From an uncultured Ignavibacteria bacterium (lineage in GTDB: Bacteria > Bacteroidota > Ignavibacteria > Kapaibacteriales > Kapaibacteriaceae), in the NCBI GenBank assembly GCA_903939735.1, contig CAJAIA010000022.1, forward strand, positions 1 to 64,000: 64,000 bases of DNA. Direction: 5' to 3'. This document shows positions 47,129 to 55,069 of the stretch, one piece after another. Position 1 is the stretch's first letter, and each line of letters opens with the position of its first letter. A program made the position numbers and the translations under genes. Under the pieces are notes generated by a model that made no database searches, was not told the DNA's origin, and was given only the letters and a program-made list of their open reading frames with translations.

Positions 47129-48683
47129 CCAAAGTTACCACGGGGAGGATCATCTCCTCCATAGAAATTCCCCCATGCTGGAAGGAATCGCGGTATTTGG
47201 CCAAGTAGTGGTGATAATCGGTCGGATAGACGAAATAATGGTCATCCTTGGCGATCACGACGCTGGTGGCAGAGCCGCCCCCTGCAGGGATTTTATAGGC
47301 CTGGGGGTCGCGGATAATCATGGCATCACGAGCTTCAGCCTTGACGTTACGGCCAATCTTGTAGCGGAGGTTTGTGGTGGTTTCGCGGTCGCCGATCACC
47401 TTCGATGCCCTCATGCAGCGCACGCTTCCGTGATCGGTAGTAATGACGATCTGGATATCCTTCACCGTGGAGAGTGCACGAAGAATGCCGTAAAACGACG
47501 AGTGCAGGAACCATGAGCGCGTAAGAGAGCGATACGCTGCTTCGTCAGGAGCGATCTCTTTAAGAATCGGATAGTCAGAGCGCGAGTGCGCGATCATATC
47601 GACAGCGTTGATGACAATCGCTGTGAGATGATGTTTTGCATAGCGCATGATATCGGCTTCAATACGCTTACCGAAGTCGGTATCGATGATCTTGATGTAC
47701 TGCAAGTCGTTCTTCAGCTGCACGCGTCGACGTTGCAGCAGGAGTGCGAGAAACTCCTTCTCGTGTCGGTTGAGCGTATGCTCATCATGACCGCGCTCAT
47801 CAATCGTGAACTGCGGGTAGTGCTTGTTGATGTCTGTCGGGAACAGTCCAGCGAAGATGGAGTTCCGCGCGTATGGTGTTGCTGTTGGAAGGATAGAGCA
47901 GTAGTAATCGCGTTGAATCGTGAAGAGTGGACGAAGGTATGTCTCCATCATCATCCATTGGTCGAGACGCATACAGTCGACAACGATGAACACCGTTGGT
48001 CGACCGCTCTTCAGTTTGGGAATCAGGTGTGTGTCGGCGATATGGGGCGAGAGGAGCGGCGCACCATCTGGTCGTTTGTCGGAGAGCCAGTCGAGATACT
48101 CGTGCTCCACAAAGCGTGAAAAGGCCCCATTACACTCGCGCCACTGATCCCGCAGCGATTGCTCGAGTCCGACCGTTGGGTGCTGATCAACATCGAGCGA
48201 GCGCTCGGTGAGTTTGAGATACACATCGAGCCAGTCAGCCCAGTCCATGCGATCCATCAAGCGACGTGTGATGTCGGAGTAGCCCTGATGGAAATCCTGT
48301 GTGATCTTCTCTTCGGTAATGCGCTGTGTGTCGAGGAACTTCTTGCAGGCGGCAAGGATCTGCGTTGGATTGACGGGCTTTGTGAGGTAGTCATCGATCT
48401 TGCGACCGATAGCTTCTTCCATGAGCGACTCTTGCTCGTTCTTTGTGACCATGACGATCGGGATGGAGGGATCGATATCCTTCAGCACCGACAGCGTCTC
48501 GAGTCCGGAAATACCAACCATCGTTTCGTCGAGAAACACTAGGTCGTATCGATTCTCTTGGACGAGCTCGATTGCATCCTCACCGTTCGTGGCGGTAGAC
48601 ACATCATAGCCACGTTGTTGCAGCAGAATGATGTGTGGACGCAACAAATCGATTTCGTCGTCGACCCAGAGAATCTTACTCAT
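47118..48683 (-). CDS. porX: T9SS response regulator PorX (REC + PglZ domains)
   Basis: 521-residue two-domain protein. Receiver domain 1-120 with phospho-acceptor Asp52 (LVFLDETMVG), acidic pair DDE at 8-10 and Lys in YLTKPVNP. An alkaline-phosphatase-superfamily PglZ domain follows, with VFIVVDCMRLDQW, SILPTATPYARNSIFAGLFP (metal/Thr site), VINAVDMIAHSRS and VITTDHGSVRC. This pairing is PorX, the regulator needed for type IX secretion in Bacteroidota; the PglZ domain of PorX has been shown to be a zinc-dependent phosphodiesterase. It supports a working T9SS here, as do the sorting tails in this window. Confidence 0.93.
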   Translation of the reverse strand: MSKILWVDDEIDLLRPHIILLQQRGYDVSTATNGEDAIELVQENRYDLVFLDETMVGISGLETLSVLKDIDPSIPIVMVTKNEQESLMEEAIGRKIDDYLTKPVNPTQILAACKKFLDTQRITEEKITQDFHQGYSDITRRLMDRMDWADWLDVYLKLTERSLDVDQHPTVGLEQSLRDQWRECNGAFSRFVEHEYLDWLSDKRPDGAPLLSPHIADTHLIPKLKSGRPTVFIVVDCMRLDQWMMMETYLRPLFTIQRDYYCSILPTATPYARNSIFAGLFPTDINKHYPQFTIDERGHDEHTLNRHEKEFLALLLQRRRVQLKNDLQYIKIIDTDFGKRIEADIMRYAKHHLTAIVINAVDMIAHSRSDYPILKEIAPDEAAYRSLTRSWFLHSSFYGILRALSTVKDIQIVITTDHGSVRCMRASKVIGDRETTTNLRYKIGRNVKAEARDAMIIRDPQAYKIPAGGGSATSVVIAKDDHYFVYPTDYHHYLAKYRDSFQHGGISMEEMILPVVTLEPR

Positions 48684-48712
48684 GACATGTCCTTGTTCGG
48701 TGAACGCACTAC

Positions 48713-48730
48713 CGTCAGCATCTTCTGACG
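48713..48730 (-). terminator. Small hairpin upstream of porX
   Basis: CGTCAG-CATCTT-CTGACG in the gap between the thioesterase stop and the porX start. No T run; weak. Confidence 0.3.
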
Positions 48731-48732
48731 CA

Positions 48733-49170
48733 TCAAGGTCGAATTATTGCCATTGTGGTCGTTGCCTTCGCAATCAGCTCTTCTTCCCCATCGTCATTTA
48801 CGCAGTACACCGATGCTTCGCAGAAGTGCATCGAATTGCCTGCCTTAGCAACGGTGCCCACAGCACGAAGCTTCGCTCCGAGCCCCTTGCGGAAGTACGA
48901 CACCTTGAGTTCTGCGGTAACAGTGTGCTCGTCGGGTCCGACCAGCGTGAAGCCTGCAAACCCCGCAGCCACGTCTGCAATCGTAGCCGTCACTCCCCCA
49001 TGCACCAGTCCGATCTGCTGCTGGTGCTCTTTCCCGAGTGTGATCTCGGCCTCCACATAGCCGGGCTCAATCACGGTGAGCACACAACCAATGTGCTTCA
49101 TGAATTCCTGGCGCTCCAGGTGGTGTATGATCGTCTGACGGAAGTCGGGGTTTTTCACGGTGAAGTTCAT
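48733..49170 (-). CDS. PaaI family thioesterase (hotdog fold)
   Basis: 145-residue single hotdog domain. The PaaI-type active-site helix GLVHGGVTATIADVAAGFAGF (H-G-G-x3-D region) near residue 55 and the strand VTAELKVSYFRKGLGAKLRAVGTVAKAGNSM are clear. It probably hydrolyses an acyl-CoA; substrate unknown. ATG at 49170 is chosen because a TAnnTTTG element sits 4 bases upstream and a longer reading frame would run through the neighbouring operators and into the HTH gene. It precedes porX on the same strand with a 49-base gap. Confidence 0.88.
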   Translation of the reverse strand: MNFTVKNPDFRQTIIHHLERQEFMKHIGCVLTVIEPGYVEAEITLGKEHQQQIGLVHGGVTATIADVAAGFAGFTLVGPDEHTVTAELKVSYFRKGLGAKLRAVGTVAKAGNSMHFCEASVYCVNDDGEEELIAKATTTMAIIRP

Positions 49171-49174
49171 GGTG

Positions 49175-49182
49175 CAAAAGTA
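49175..49182 (-). promoter_or_regulatory. TAnnTTTG promoter element, thioesterase gene
   Basis: TACTTTTG on the reverse strand, exact match, with only CACC between it and the ATG (leaderless). Confidence 0.6.
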
Positions 49183-49193
49183 GCACGTTGGCA

Positions 49194-49239
49194 TGTCAAC
49201 TATACTTGACATTGCGCATCGTGTCAAGTATATTTGACA
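49194..49239. promoter_or_regulatory. Twin 18-base operators over the HTH gene promoter
   Basis: Two near-palindromes with identical TGTCAA/TTGACA arms: TGTCAACTATACTTGACA (49194-49211) and TGTCAAGTATATTTGACA (49222-49239), 28 bases centre to centre. The TTGACA arm of the first is the -35 (49206-49211). 17 bases later TATATTTG (49229-49236), inside the second, is the -10 and an exact TAnnTTTG. The HTH ATG follows at 49240. This is a textbook layout for autorepression by the small HTH protein. Confidence 0.75.
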
Positions 49240-49452
49240 ATGGCTGAACCAAAACTGGTAAATCGTGTACGGGCCGAGCGTACCGAGCGTGGCATTACGC
49301 AGGCCACGCTGGCAGAGCGCGTTGGTGTGAGCAGACAGAGCATCAACTACATCGAGCAGGGCACCTATGCCCCCTCGGTAGTGCTCGCCTTGCGCATCGC
49401 TGCTGAGCTTGGAACACGTGTCGATGAGATCTTCATTCTGGAGAAGGAGTAA
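49240..49452 (+). CDS. Small XRE/Cro-type HTH transcription regulator
   Basis: 70 residues, almost wholly a helix-turn-helix of the Cro/C1 type: RVRAERTERGITQATLAERVGVSRQSINYIEQGTYAPSVVLALRIAAELGTRVDEIFILE. Such YozG-like proteins usually sit beside a small membrane protein gene, as here (starts 3 bases later). It most likely represses itself, and perhaps the divergent thioesterase-porX transcript, through the twin operators upstream. ATG at 49240 is 4 bases past the promoter element; the in-frame TTG at 49234 is inside the operator. Confidence 0.92.
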   Translation: MAEPKLVNRVRAERTERGITQATLAERVGVSRQSINYIEQGTYAPSVVLALRIAAELGTRVDEIFILEKE

Positions 49453-49455
49453 CAC

Positions 49456-49965
49456 ATGCAATCATCACAACCCATGAGTAGCATCCACAATGTGGAATCG
49501 ATGATCAAGCAGGATGAGATCCTCCGGTATCGCAGCTTTCAGACGGCATACATCGTGCTCATAGCAAGCCTTGCTCTGATGATGGGTGTGGGAGGCATCT
49601 ACCTCTACTTCGTTCCAGAACTCGAACTCGTTGGTATCACACTCGTCCTGACGGCGATGCTCATTGGAGCTGTCTACATGATTACGCTCAAGGTACGGGG
49701 CATCGTTGGAGCTGCCAGTGAAGTGGTTCTCAGCACGCGTGAACAACGCAAGGCTGCGCGCAACGAGATCATGATTCGCGGTGCGTTGTTCGCGGTGTTC
49801 ATGACCGTGTTCACATGGTTCACAGACGATGAAGCAAGCCCCGTCAAGCTCGCCTTCACAGGCGTCTTCAACTTCGCGTTCTGGTCACTTGGCATGTATG
49901 CGTACTACGTCATCCGCGGCAAGCGAAAGTCCGCACGCGACGCATCGGAGGGAGATGCCGTATGA
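49456..49965 (+). CDS. Membrane protein paired with the HTH regulator
   Basis: 169 residues with four probable membrane spans (about 30-50 TAYIVLIASLALMMGVGGIYLY; 55-77 LVGITLVLTAMLIGAVYMITL; 105-122 MIRGALFAVFMTVFTWF; 130-150 AFTGVFNFAFWSLGMYAYYVI) and a cytosolic basic stretch (STREQRKAARNE). Family not recognised; small HTH plus membrane protein pairs are widespread and mostly of unknown function. AGGAG lies 7 bases before the ATG. The stop overlaps a possible 15-codon frame (49962-50009). Confidence 0.75.
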   Translation: MQSSQPMSSIHNVESMIKQDEILRYRSFQTAYIVLIASLALMMGVGGIYLYFVPELELVGITLVLTAMLIGAVYMITLKVRGIVGAASEVVLSTREQRKAARNEIMIRGALFAVFMTVFTWFTDDEASPVKLAFTGVFNFAFWSLGMYAYYVIRGKRKSARDASEGDAV

Positions 49966-50039
49966 TTGCTCGCACGAGTAAAAACAAGCGCACGACACAT
50001 TCGTCATAGTGCACCGACACACTATTGTGGTGGAATGCT

Positions 50040-51341
50040 ATGAACATGAACAAACTCACCGTCAAGGCCCAAGAGGCAGTGCAACAGGCGCAAGAACTCG
50101 CCGGTGAGCACTCCAATCAAGTCCTTGAACCGCTCCACCTGCTTGGAGCTCTTCTTGCCGACCAAGAAGGTGTGGTCGGACCTATCCTCGCCAAGGCTGG
50201 CGCGCAGACATCGGTGGTTGCACAGAAGGTAACCGATGCCATTGCTGCATTGCCGAAGGTACAAGGGGCTGGTGGCATGGGCATCTCGTCGGACGGACAG
50301 AAAGCTCTGCAGGATGCCTTTACGGAAGCATCGAAGTTGAACGACGAGTATGTGAGTACCGAGCACCTCTTGCTTGGCATTGTTGCATCGAAGTCGAATG
50401 CTGGTCAGCTACTACGCGATCAGGGCGTCACGCGTGACGTCGTGCTCAAGGTACTTAAGGACGTCCGCGGTAATCGCCGTGTGACCGGACAGAATGCCGA
50501 GGAAACGTATCAGTCGCTTGAGAAGTACGCACGCAACCTCAACGAAGAAGCACGCAAAGGCAAGATCGATCCCGTGATCGGTCGTGAAGAAGAGATTCGT
50601 CGTGTCCTCCAAGTATTGGCGCGTCGCACAAAGAACAACCCTGTGCTTATTGGCGAACCAGGTGTTGGCAAGACCGCGATCGTTGAAGGCATTGCCCAGC
50701 GCATTGTCTCACAGGATGTGCCCGAGACATTGCAGTCGAAGACGATCTTCTCGCTCGACATGGGCGCATTGATCGCAGGTACCCAGTACCGAGGTCAGTT
50801 CGAAGAACGCCTCAAAGCCGTGATCAAGGAAGTTGCCGACTCCAACGGTGAGTTTGTGCTGTTCATCGACGAGTTGCATACGCTCATCGGCGCAGGTGCA
50901 ACTGGTGGCGCGATGGATGCAGCAAACATCCTCAAGCCAGCGCTTGCGCGTGGTGAGTTGCGCGCCATCGGCGCAACCACGCTCGACGAGTATCGTCAGC
51001 ACATCGAAAAAGATCCCGCACTTGAGCGTCGCTTCCAGAAGGTGCTCGTGCAAGAGCCAACCGTCGACGATACCATCAGTATTCTGCGCGGACTTAAGGA
51101 GCGCTACGAGGTGCACCATGGTGTGCGCATCACCGATGCAGCGATCGTAGCTGCCGCGCAGCTCTCCAACCGCTACATCACAGACCGGTTCCTGCCCGAC
51201 AAAGCAATTGACCTTGTCGACGAAGCAGCGTCAAAGCTGCGCATCGAAATTGATTCTATGCCCGAGGAGCTCGACTCACTTGAGCGTCGCATACGACAGC
51301 TCGAAATCGAGCGGCAGGCGCTGTTGCGGGAGTTGGGGTGA
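50040..51341 (+). CDS. clpB: ClpB chaperone, truncated after the first AAA domain
   Basis: 433 residues of a protein family that is normally about 860. Present: the N-terminal repeat domain ([47 protein letters not shown]); the first AAA+ domain with Walker [19 protein letters not shown], Walker [15 protein letters not shown] and RFQKVLV arginine finger region; and the first 25 residues of the coiled M domain. It then ends ELLRELG-like at a TGA. The second AAA domain and the rest of the coil are absent; the next gene ends 5 bases away on the other strand. The retained part is intact with normal codons: recent truncation, a joining error, or a true short form. Confidence 0.85.
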   Translation: MNMNKLTVKAQEAVQQAQELAGEHSNQVLEPLHLLGALLADQEGVVGPILAKAGAQTSVVAQKVTDAIAALPKVQGAGGMGISSDGQKALQDAFTEASKLNDEYVSTEHLLLGIVASKSNAGQLLRDQGVTRDVVLKVLKDVRGNRRVTGQNAEETYQSLEKYARNLNEEARKGKIDPVIGREEEIRRVLQVLARRTKNNPVLIGEPGVGKTAIVEGIAQRIVSQDVPETLQSKTIFSLDMGALIAGTQYRGQFEERLKAVIKEVADSNGEFVLFIDELHTLIGAGATGGAMDAANILKPALARGELRAIGATTLDEYRQHIEKDPALERRFQKVLVQEPTVDDTISILRGLKERYEVHHGVRITDAAIVAAAQLSNRYITDRFLPDKAIDLVDEAASKLRIEIDSMPEELDSLERRIRQLEIERQALLRELG

Positions 51342-51346
51342 GGGGG

Positions 51347-52432
51347 CTAGATCTTCTCCGCAATTGTCGTGGCCACCGCACGGCAGCGTTTTCCCATTGC
51401 CGCCGACACGATGCGCGCATCTGCGCGAGCGGCATCGACAGTCTGGTAGTATCCGACGACAACGGAGAATGGTAGCGTTTCTGATTCGGAGACAGCCAGA
51501 CGTGCGCGACGATAACGACGCTTCAGTCGTTTGACCTCTGACTCTGCTACAGCTCGATCCGCAAATGATGCGACGAGGATCGTAAAGCACTGGCGCGTGG
51601 TAGTTGTTGGAGCTGTTACTGCCGAAGCACGCTCGAGGTCGCGTTTGAGCTTTGCTATCTCCTCAGCCATTGCAGCCATGCGATTCATCATTACTGTGTC
51701 GCTCTTTGTTTGCTGCCGTTGTGCTGTCGTGGTAGAACGTGGTTGCTCTTTCGGTTCTATTGGGCCGGTTTGCACCTGGTCACTGGAATCGGGTTCACGA
51801 TCGACGTATACAGTATCATACTTGACAACATCAACGTAGATCGTGTCGCGCATTCGACTGTCTGCCGCAGGTGGTTGCTGTGATTCATCGGGCTCGGCGC
51901 GACTTGGCCGCTCCTTATACACGGTGTCAATCAGGTACACTGTATCACGGGAAGCCGGATTCTTATCGTTGTTCTGCTCGAATTGAGCCCGGTTGCCGAG
52001 CACCATATCGAGGGCGACAAGGACTTGTGCAAGATCTGGGTCGAGCATGTAGCCCGGAGTTGAAAGCAGTGTCCTGAGCCGTTTGCGTGCGGCGTCAAGG
52101 TTCCCCTGCTTCATGCTTGCGAGGACATGTGCAACCGCTGCGCTCTGTCCCTTCCGGTTATCAATACCCATCGAATCGGCCAGACGCCCGAACTGATCCG
52201 GTGTCCATGTCGATCGGCCTTGATATGGATCAACCTGCGAATTCTCTTCTTCGATCTCATACTCATCATAATCTGGTGTCGCAACGTCACTCGAGTCTGC
52301 TTGATGCCGGACAGATACAACGCGAGTGCTGGATGATGGACCAACTCTCGCATTGAGCGTTGAAAGTACCAGAATTACCGAGGAGACGAAGAGAGCAGCC
52401 GATAATTCAGCTTTGGTGTGTTTAGTTCTCAT
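51347..52432 (-). CDS. SPOR-domain envelope protein
   Basis: 361 residues: an N-terminal membrane anchor (LSAALFVSSVILVLSTL), a low-complexity acidic and Asp-Thr-Val-Tyr-rich linker with repeated D-T-[IV]-Y motifs (RDTVYLIDTVYKE, RDTIYVDVVKYDTVYVDRE), a coiled coil (about 245-275), and a C-terminal SPOR domain (CFTILVASFADRAVAESEVKRL ... LPFSVVVGYYQTVDAARADARI) that would bind denuded peptidoglycan glycans. Its start overlaps the end of the PD40/OmpA gene (TCAT), so they form an operon. Likely a cell-wall-associated partner of that protein. Confidence 0.8.
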   Translation of the reverse strand: MRTKHTKAELSAALFVSSVILVLSTLNARVGPSSSTRVVSVRHQADSSDVATPDYDEYEIEEENSQVDPYQGRSTWTPDQFGRLADSMGIDNRKGQSAAVAHVLASMKQGNLDAARKRLRTLLSTPGYMLDPDLAQVLVALDMVLGNRAQFEQNNDKNPASRDTVYLIDTVYKERPSRAEPDESQQPPAADSRMRDTIYVDVVKYDTVYVDREPDSSDQVQTGPIEPKEQPRSTTTAQRQQTKSDTVMMNRMAAMAEEIAKLKRDLERASAVTAPTTTTRQCFTILVASFADRAVAESEVKRLKRRYRRARLAVSESETLPFSVVVGYYQTVDAARADARIVSAAMGKRCRAVATTIAEKI

Positions 52433-54924
52433 TTATCTTTCAACTCCACAGCGCGATTGTAAAATCGTGCCTCTGGGAAACGGTTAGTATATCGCGGACG
52501 TTCTTCGCCGTAGCCGATCACATTTTCGTCATCTACAGGTCTTTCCTGTTGTGTGATGAAGACCGCGACAATTCCTGCATACTTTTCTGAGAGGTACTGA
52601 TTGTGATCGTAGTTACCTACGATGTCTGTGTGACCAGTCACAGTCAGATTACGAAACGCAGTAGCCTTTGGTAGCGCATACTCTGTGATGAATCGCATGT
52701 TCGACTCAGTAAGCTCAAGTGACTGCGCATCAAACGAGTGTACACGGTAAACATTAGGTGCGAGGGATTGAACTGTGCCTTCATCCTCATCAACTCTCAG
52801 GTTCAGGGACATTGTATCACATGGACATGTTCGCTCATCACGCTGAACATCGACCACGCTTACTGATATTTGTCCAGGAGGTTCGGCGGCAAGTGCAGCT
52901 GCGTCACGCTCGACATTCCATGTTACGTACTGTGATGAAGGATCTATTCGCAGCTGACGGACTACTTTATCACCAACACGAATCACCAGGCGCCGTTCAC
53001 GTTGCGACGATACAGGTGTTATACCTGTGAGGAAGCGGACAATTGGCGAGCTCGACGTTGCTCGCATCCACGTCGTTGTAAGAGGACGTTCAAAGGCTCG
53101 ACGCTGTTCTTCTGGCCCAATCACAGATAGCTCACAACGTCGATTCTCGGCAGCACCCAGAGAGTCTTCAGGATTGGAACGGAAAGCCGGCCAGCCAGCT
53201 GGCTTTAGTTCGATTCGTTCAGGATCAATCGACCATGTCTCTACTAGATATGCCTTAATGCTCTCTGCTCGACGCAGTCCAAGTGCTTGGTCGCACTCAG
53301 AGTCCTCATCGCGATGTCCTGATATCACCAAGGTCAGATCACTTAGTGCTGTCATTCGCGATCCGACGATGTTTAGGATATGATAGTAGTCAGTAAGACC
53401 AGTTCGTACGGGGAATACTTCGGTAAATCCCTTCGTTTGCTCAGCGGGTAACCGACGATACCGCTTGTTGATATCTGCTGAGTTCTTGTCGAAAAATATA
53501 TATGGTAACAGACGCTGATGAACGACTTCCTCATCCACGGTTAGCGCTATGGGTGCATTCGTTATCCGATCTTTGTAGTCTGCATGAAGGCGTCTGCGCT
53601 GATCGATAGCAATTGTCTCAGTGATATCGTCGGTTGAGTACAACGACGACATCGGGATGCGAAGACGTCGAGTGATTTTTCGTCCATCACCTAAAACAAC
53701 GTCGATGCTGACTGGTAGTGTATCCTGAATCTTGCCATTCTTGTAAAAGTCTTTATCGCTGAACACGACATTAACTTCTTCTCTAAGATCACTCACGTTT
53801 GCATTGACGGTTCTACCTGTGAGCTGGTTCTTGATTGTAACACTCGATGGCACAACTCCATTCGAGCAAGAATCGCGAACATCTACAACAACATTGACGG
53901 CACCAATTTCCTTTGGTACTGCCGCTGCATAGAGATCAAAGTTGCCACGTGCACCAGGCAGATCTTGTCGTCTCGACGAGAAGTACAGAACATCTCCTGA
54001 CACAGGCATCGAGAGAAACTGATCATCTTTGGAAGAGTTGATCGGCTCAGGCACAAGCTGAGGCTTCGTCCATGACTCTTGACTCATTGTTGCATTTGGA
54101 TCGAGATTAGCGATCCGTTGCGTGTGATAGAAATCCATCCCACCTATAGACGGTGAATGTCCGTCAGACGAGAAGAACAACGTCTTGCCATCCGGAGCGA
54201 TGTATGGGGAAGCCTCCCGCTTCGTAGTGTTCACAATCGAACCGGCATTTTGTGCAGGCATCCAGTCCTTTCGTTCTGAATCCCAATCGCTGTACCAAAT
54301 GTCCAAGTCTTCGTCATCATTTCGATCACCTATAAACCTTGGTCGATTCGATGAGAAGTACAGGCGCGACCCATCTGGTGCGATGTAGGGCTGCGAATCC
54401 CAGTACTTACTGTTGACGGCAGATCCTAACGGACGAGGATTAACAATTCGGTCTCCTACGAGTTGAGCCACCCAAATATCGCAGGAGCCTTTTCCATCCG
54501 CATTATCGCAGACAGTGTAATACATGAACTGTCTATCGGCAGAAATCGAGGCAACACCTTCATCTGTGGCAGTGTTTACCTCTGTCAAGGGCACTGGATC
54601 TGAAAACACCCCTGTAGAGTCAGACAACTTCTTGACTAACCAAAAATCATGCGTTGGTGTGCCCTCCTTTACATGCAGAATACTACCATCACGCTCTGAA
54701 ACAAAGAACAGCGTCTTACCATCGGCGCTGACCGTGGGAGCATAGTCCACTCCGGTATGATTGATACCCTGCAGATTCGTGATCTTGATCTTCTTGGGAT
54801 CGCCGTAAATCTTGCGTGCAGTTTCATTATCGTCACCTGCAGTTCCAACATGTGTAGCAAAAACACAGAACAGTGCCGTAAGTATGTTCGTCGTAACGAA
54901 TACACGATTGCTAGAAGATGTCAT
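52429..54924 (-). CDS. PD40 beta-propeller / OmpA-like outer-membrane-associated protein
   Basis: 831 residues: signal peptide region to about 30; a WD40-like (PD40) propeller with repeated 'APTVSADGKTLFFVSERDG', 'QPYIAPDGSRLYFSSNR' and 'SPYIAPDGKTLFFSSDG' blades (about 50-310); a carboxypeptidase-regulatory-like beta domain; then an OmpA-type peptidoglycan-binding domain (SDLTLVISGHRDEDSECDQALGLRRAESIKAYL ... ENRRCELSV). A second OmpA-like C-terminal unit follows (LTVTGHTDIVGNYDHNQYLSEKYAGIVAVF ... NRAVEL). The propeller-plus-OmpA plan resembles PorE of the T9SS, but TPR repeats are not obvious. Upstream, CATAGATA at 54950 is one base off a reverse TAnnTTTG. Confidence 0.83.
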   Translation of the reverse strand: MTSSSNRVFVTTNILTALFCVFATHVGTAGDDNETARKIYGDPKKIKITNLQGINHTGVDYAPTVSADGKTLFFVSERDGSILHVKEGTPTHDFWLVKKLSDSTGVFSDPVPLTEVNTATDEGVASISADRQFMYYTVCDNADGKGSCDIWVAQLVGDRIVNPRPLGSAVNSKYWDSQPYIAPDGSRLYFSSNRPRFIGDRNDDEDLDIWYSDWDSERKDWMPAQNAGSIVNTTKREASPYIAPDGKTLFFSSDGHSPSIGGMDFYHTQRIANLDPNATMSQESWTKPQLVPEPINSSKDDQFLSMPVSGDVLYFSSRRQDLPGARGNFDLYAAAVPKEIGAVNVVVDVRDSCSNGVVPSSVTIKNQLTGRTVNANVSDLREEVNVVFSDKDFYKNGKIQDTLPVSIDVVLGDGRKITRRLRIPMSSLYSTDDITETIAIDQRRRLHADYKDRITNAPIALTVDEEVVHQRLLPYIFFDKNSADINKRYRRLPAEQTKGFTEVFPVRTGLTDYYHILNIVGSRMTALSDLTLVISGHRDEDSECDQALGLRRAESIKAYLVETWSIDPERIELKPAGWPAFRSNPEDSLGAAENRRCELSVIGPEEQRRAFERPLTTTWMRATSSSPIVRFLTGITPVSSQRERRLVIRVGDKVVRQLRIDPSSQYVTWNVERDAAALAAEPPGQISVSVVDVQRDERTCPCDTMSLNLRVDEDEGTVQSLAPNVYRVHSFDAQSLELTESNMRFITEYALPKATAFRNLTVTGHTDIVGNYDHNQYLSEKYAGIVAVFITQQERPVDDENVIGYGEERPRYTNRFPEARFYNRAVELKDK

Positions 54925-54977
54925 GATCCGCTCTCATTGTAGTTGTTAGCATAGATACGTAGGCATTAGCCAGCACG

Positions 54978-55015
54978 TCGACAAGACAGGTGGCTATACC
55001 ACCACGTCTTGTCGA
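54978..55015. terminator. Long hairpin between LamG and PD40/OmpA genes
   Basis: TCGACAAGAC (54978-54987) pairs perfectly with GTCTTGTCGA (55006-55015), with an inner GGTGG/CCACC stem. No T run on either strand. Probably the end of the LamG transcript. The rest of this 145-base gap shows nothing clear. Confidence 0.5.
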
Positions 55016-55069
55016 TTATCGTGCCAATCACTTGAGCTTGCAGAGTGATTATAGTAGTATTTACTTCCC

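Noticed and set aside
48733-49461. Longer thioesterase gene starting inside the HTH gene
   Set aside because: It would cross both operators and the promoter; the ATG at 49170 has its own TAnnTTTG element and gives the normal hotdog length.
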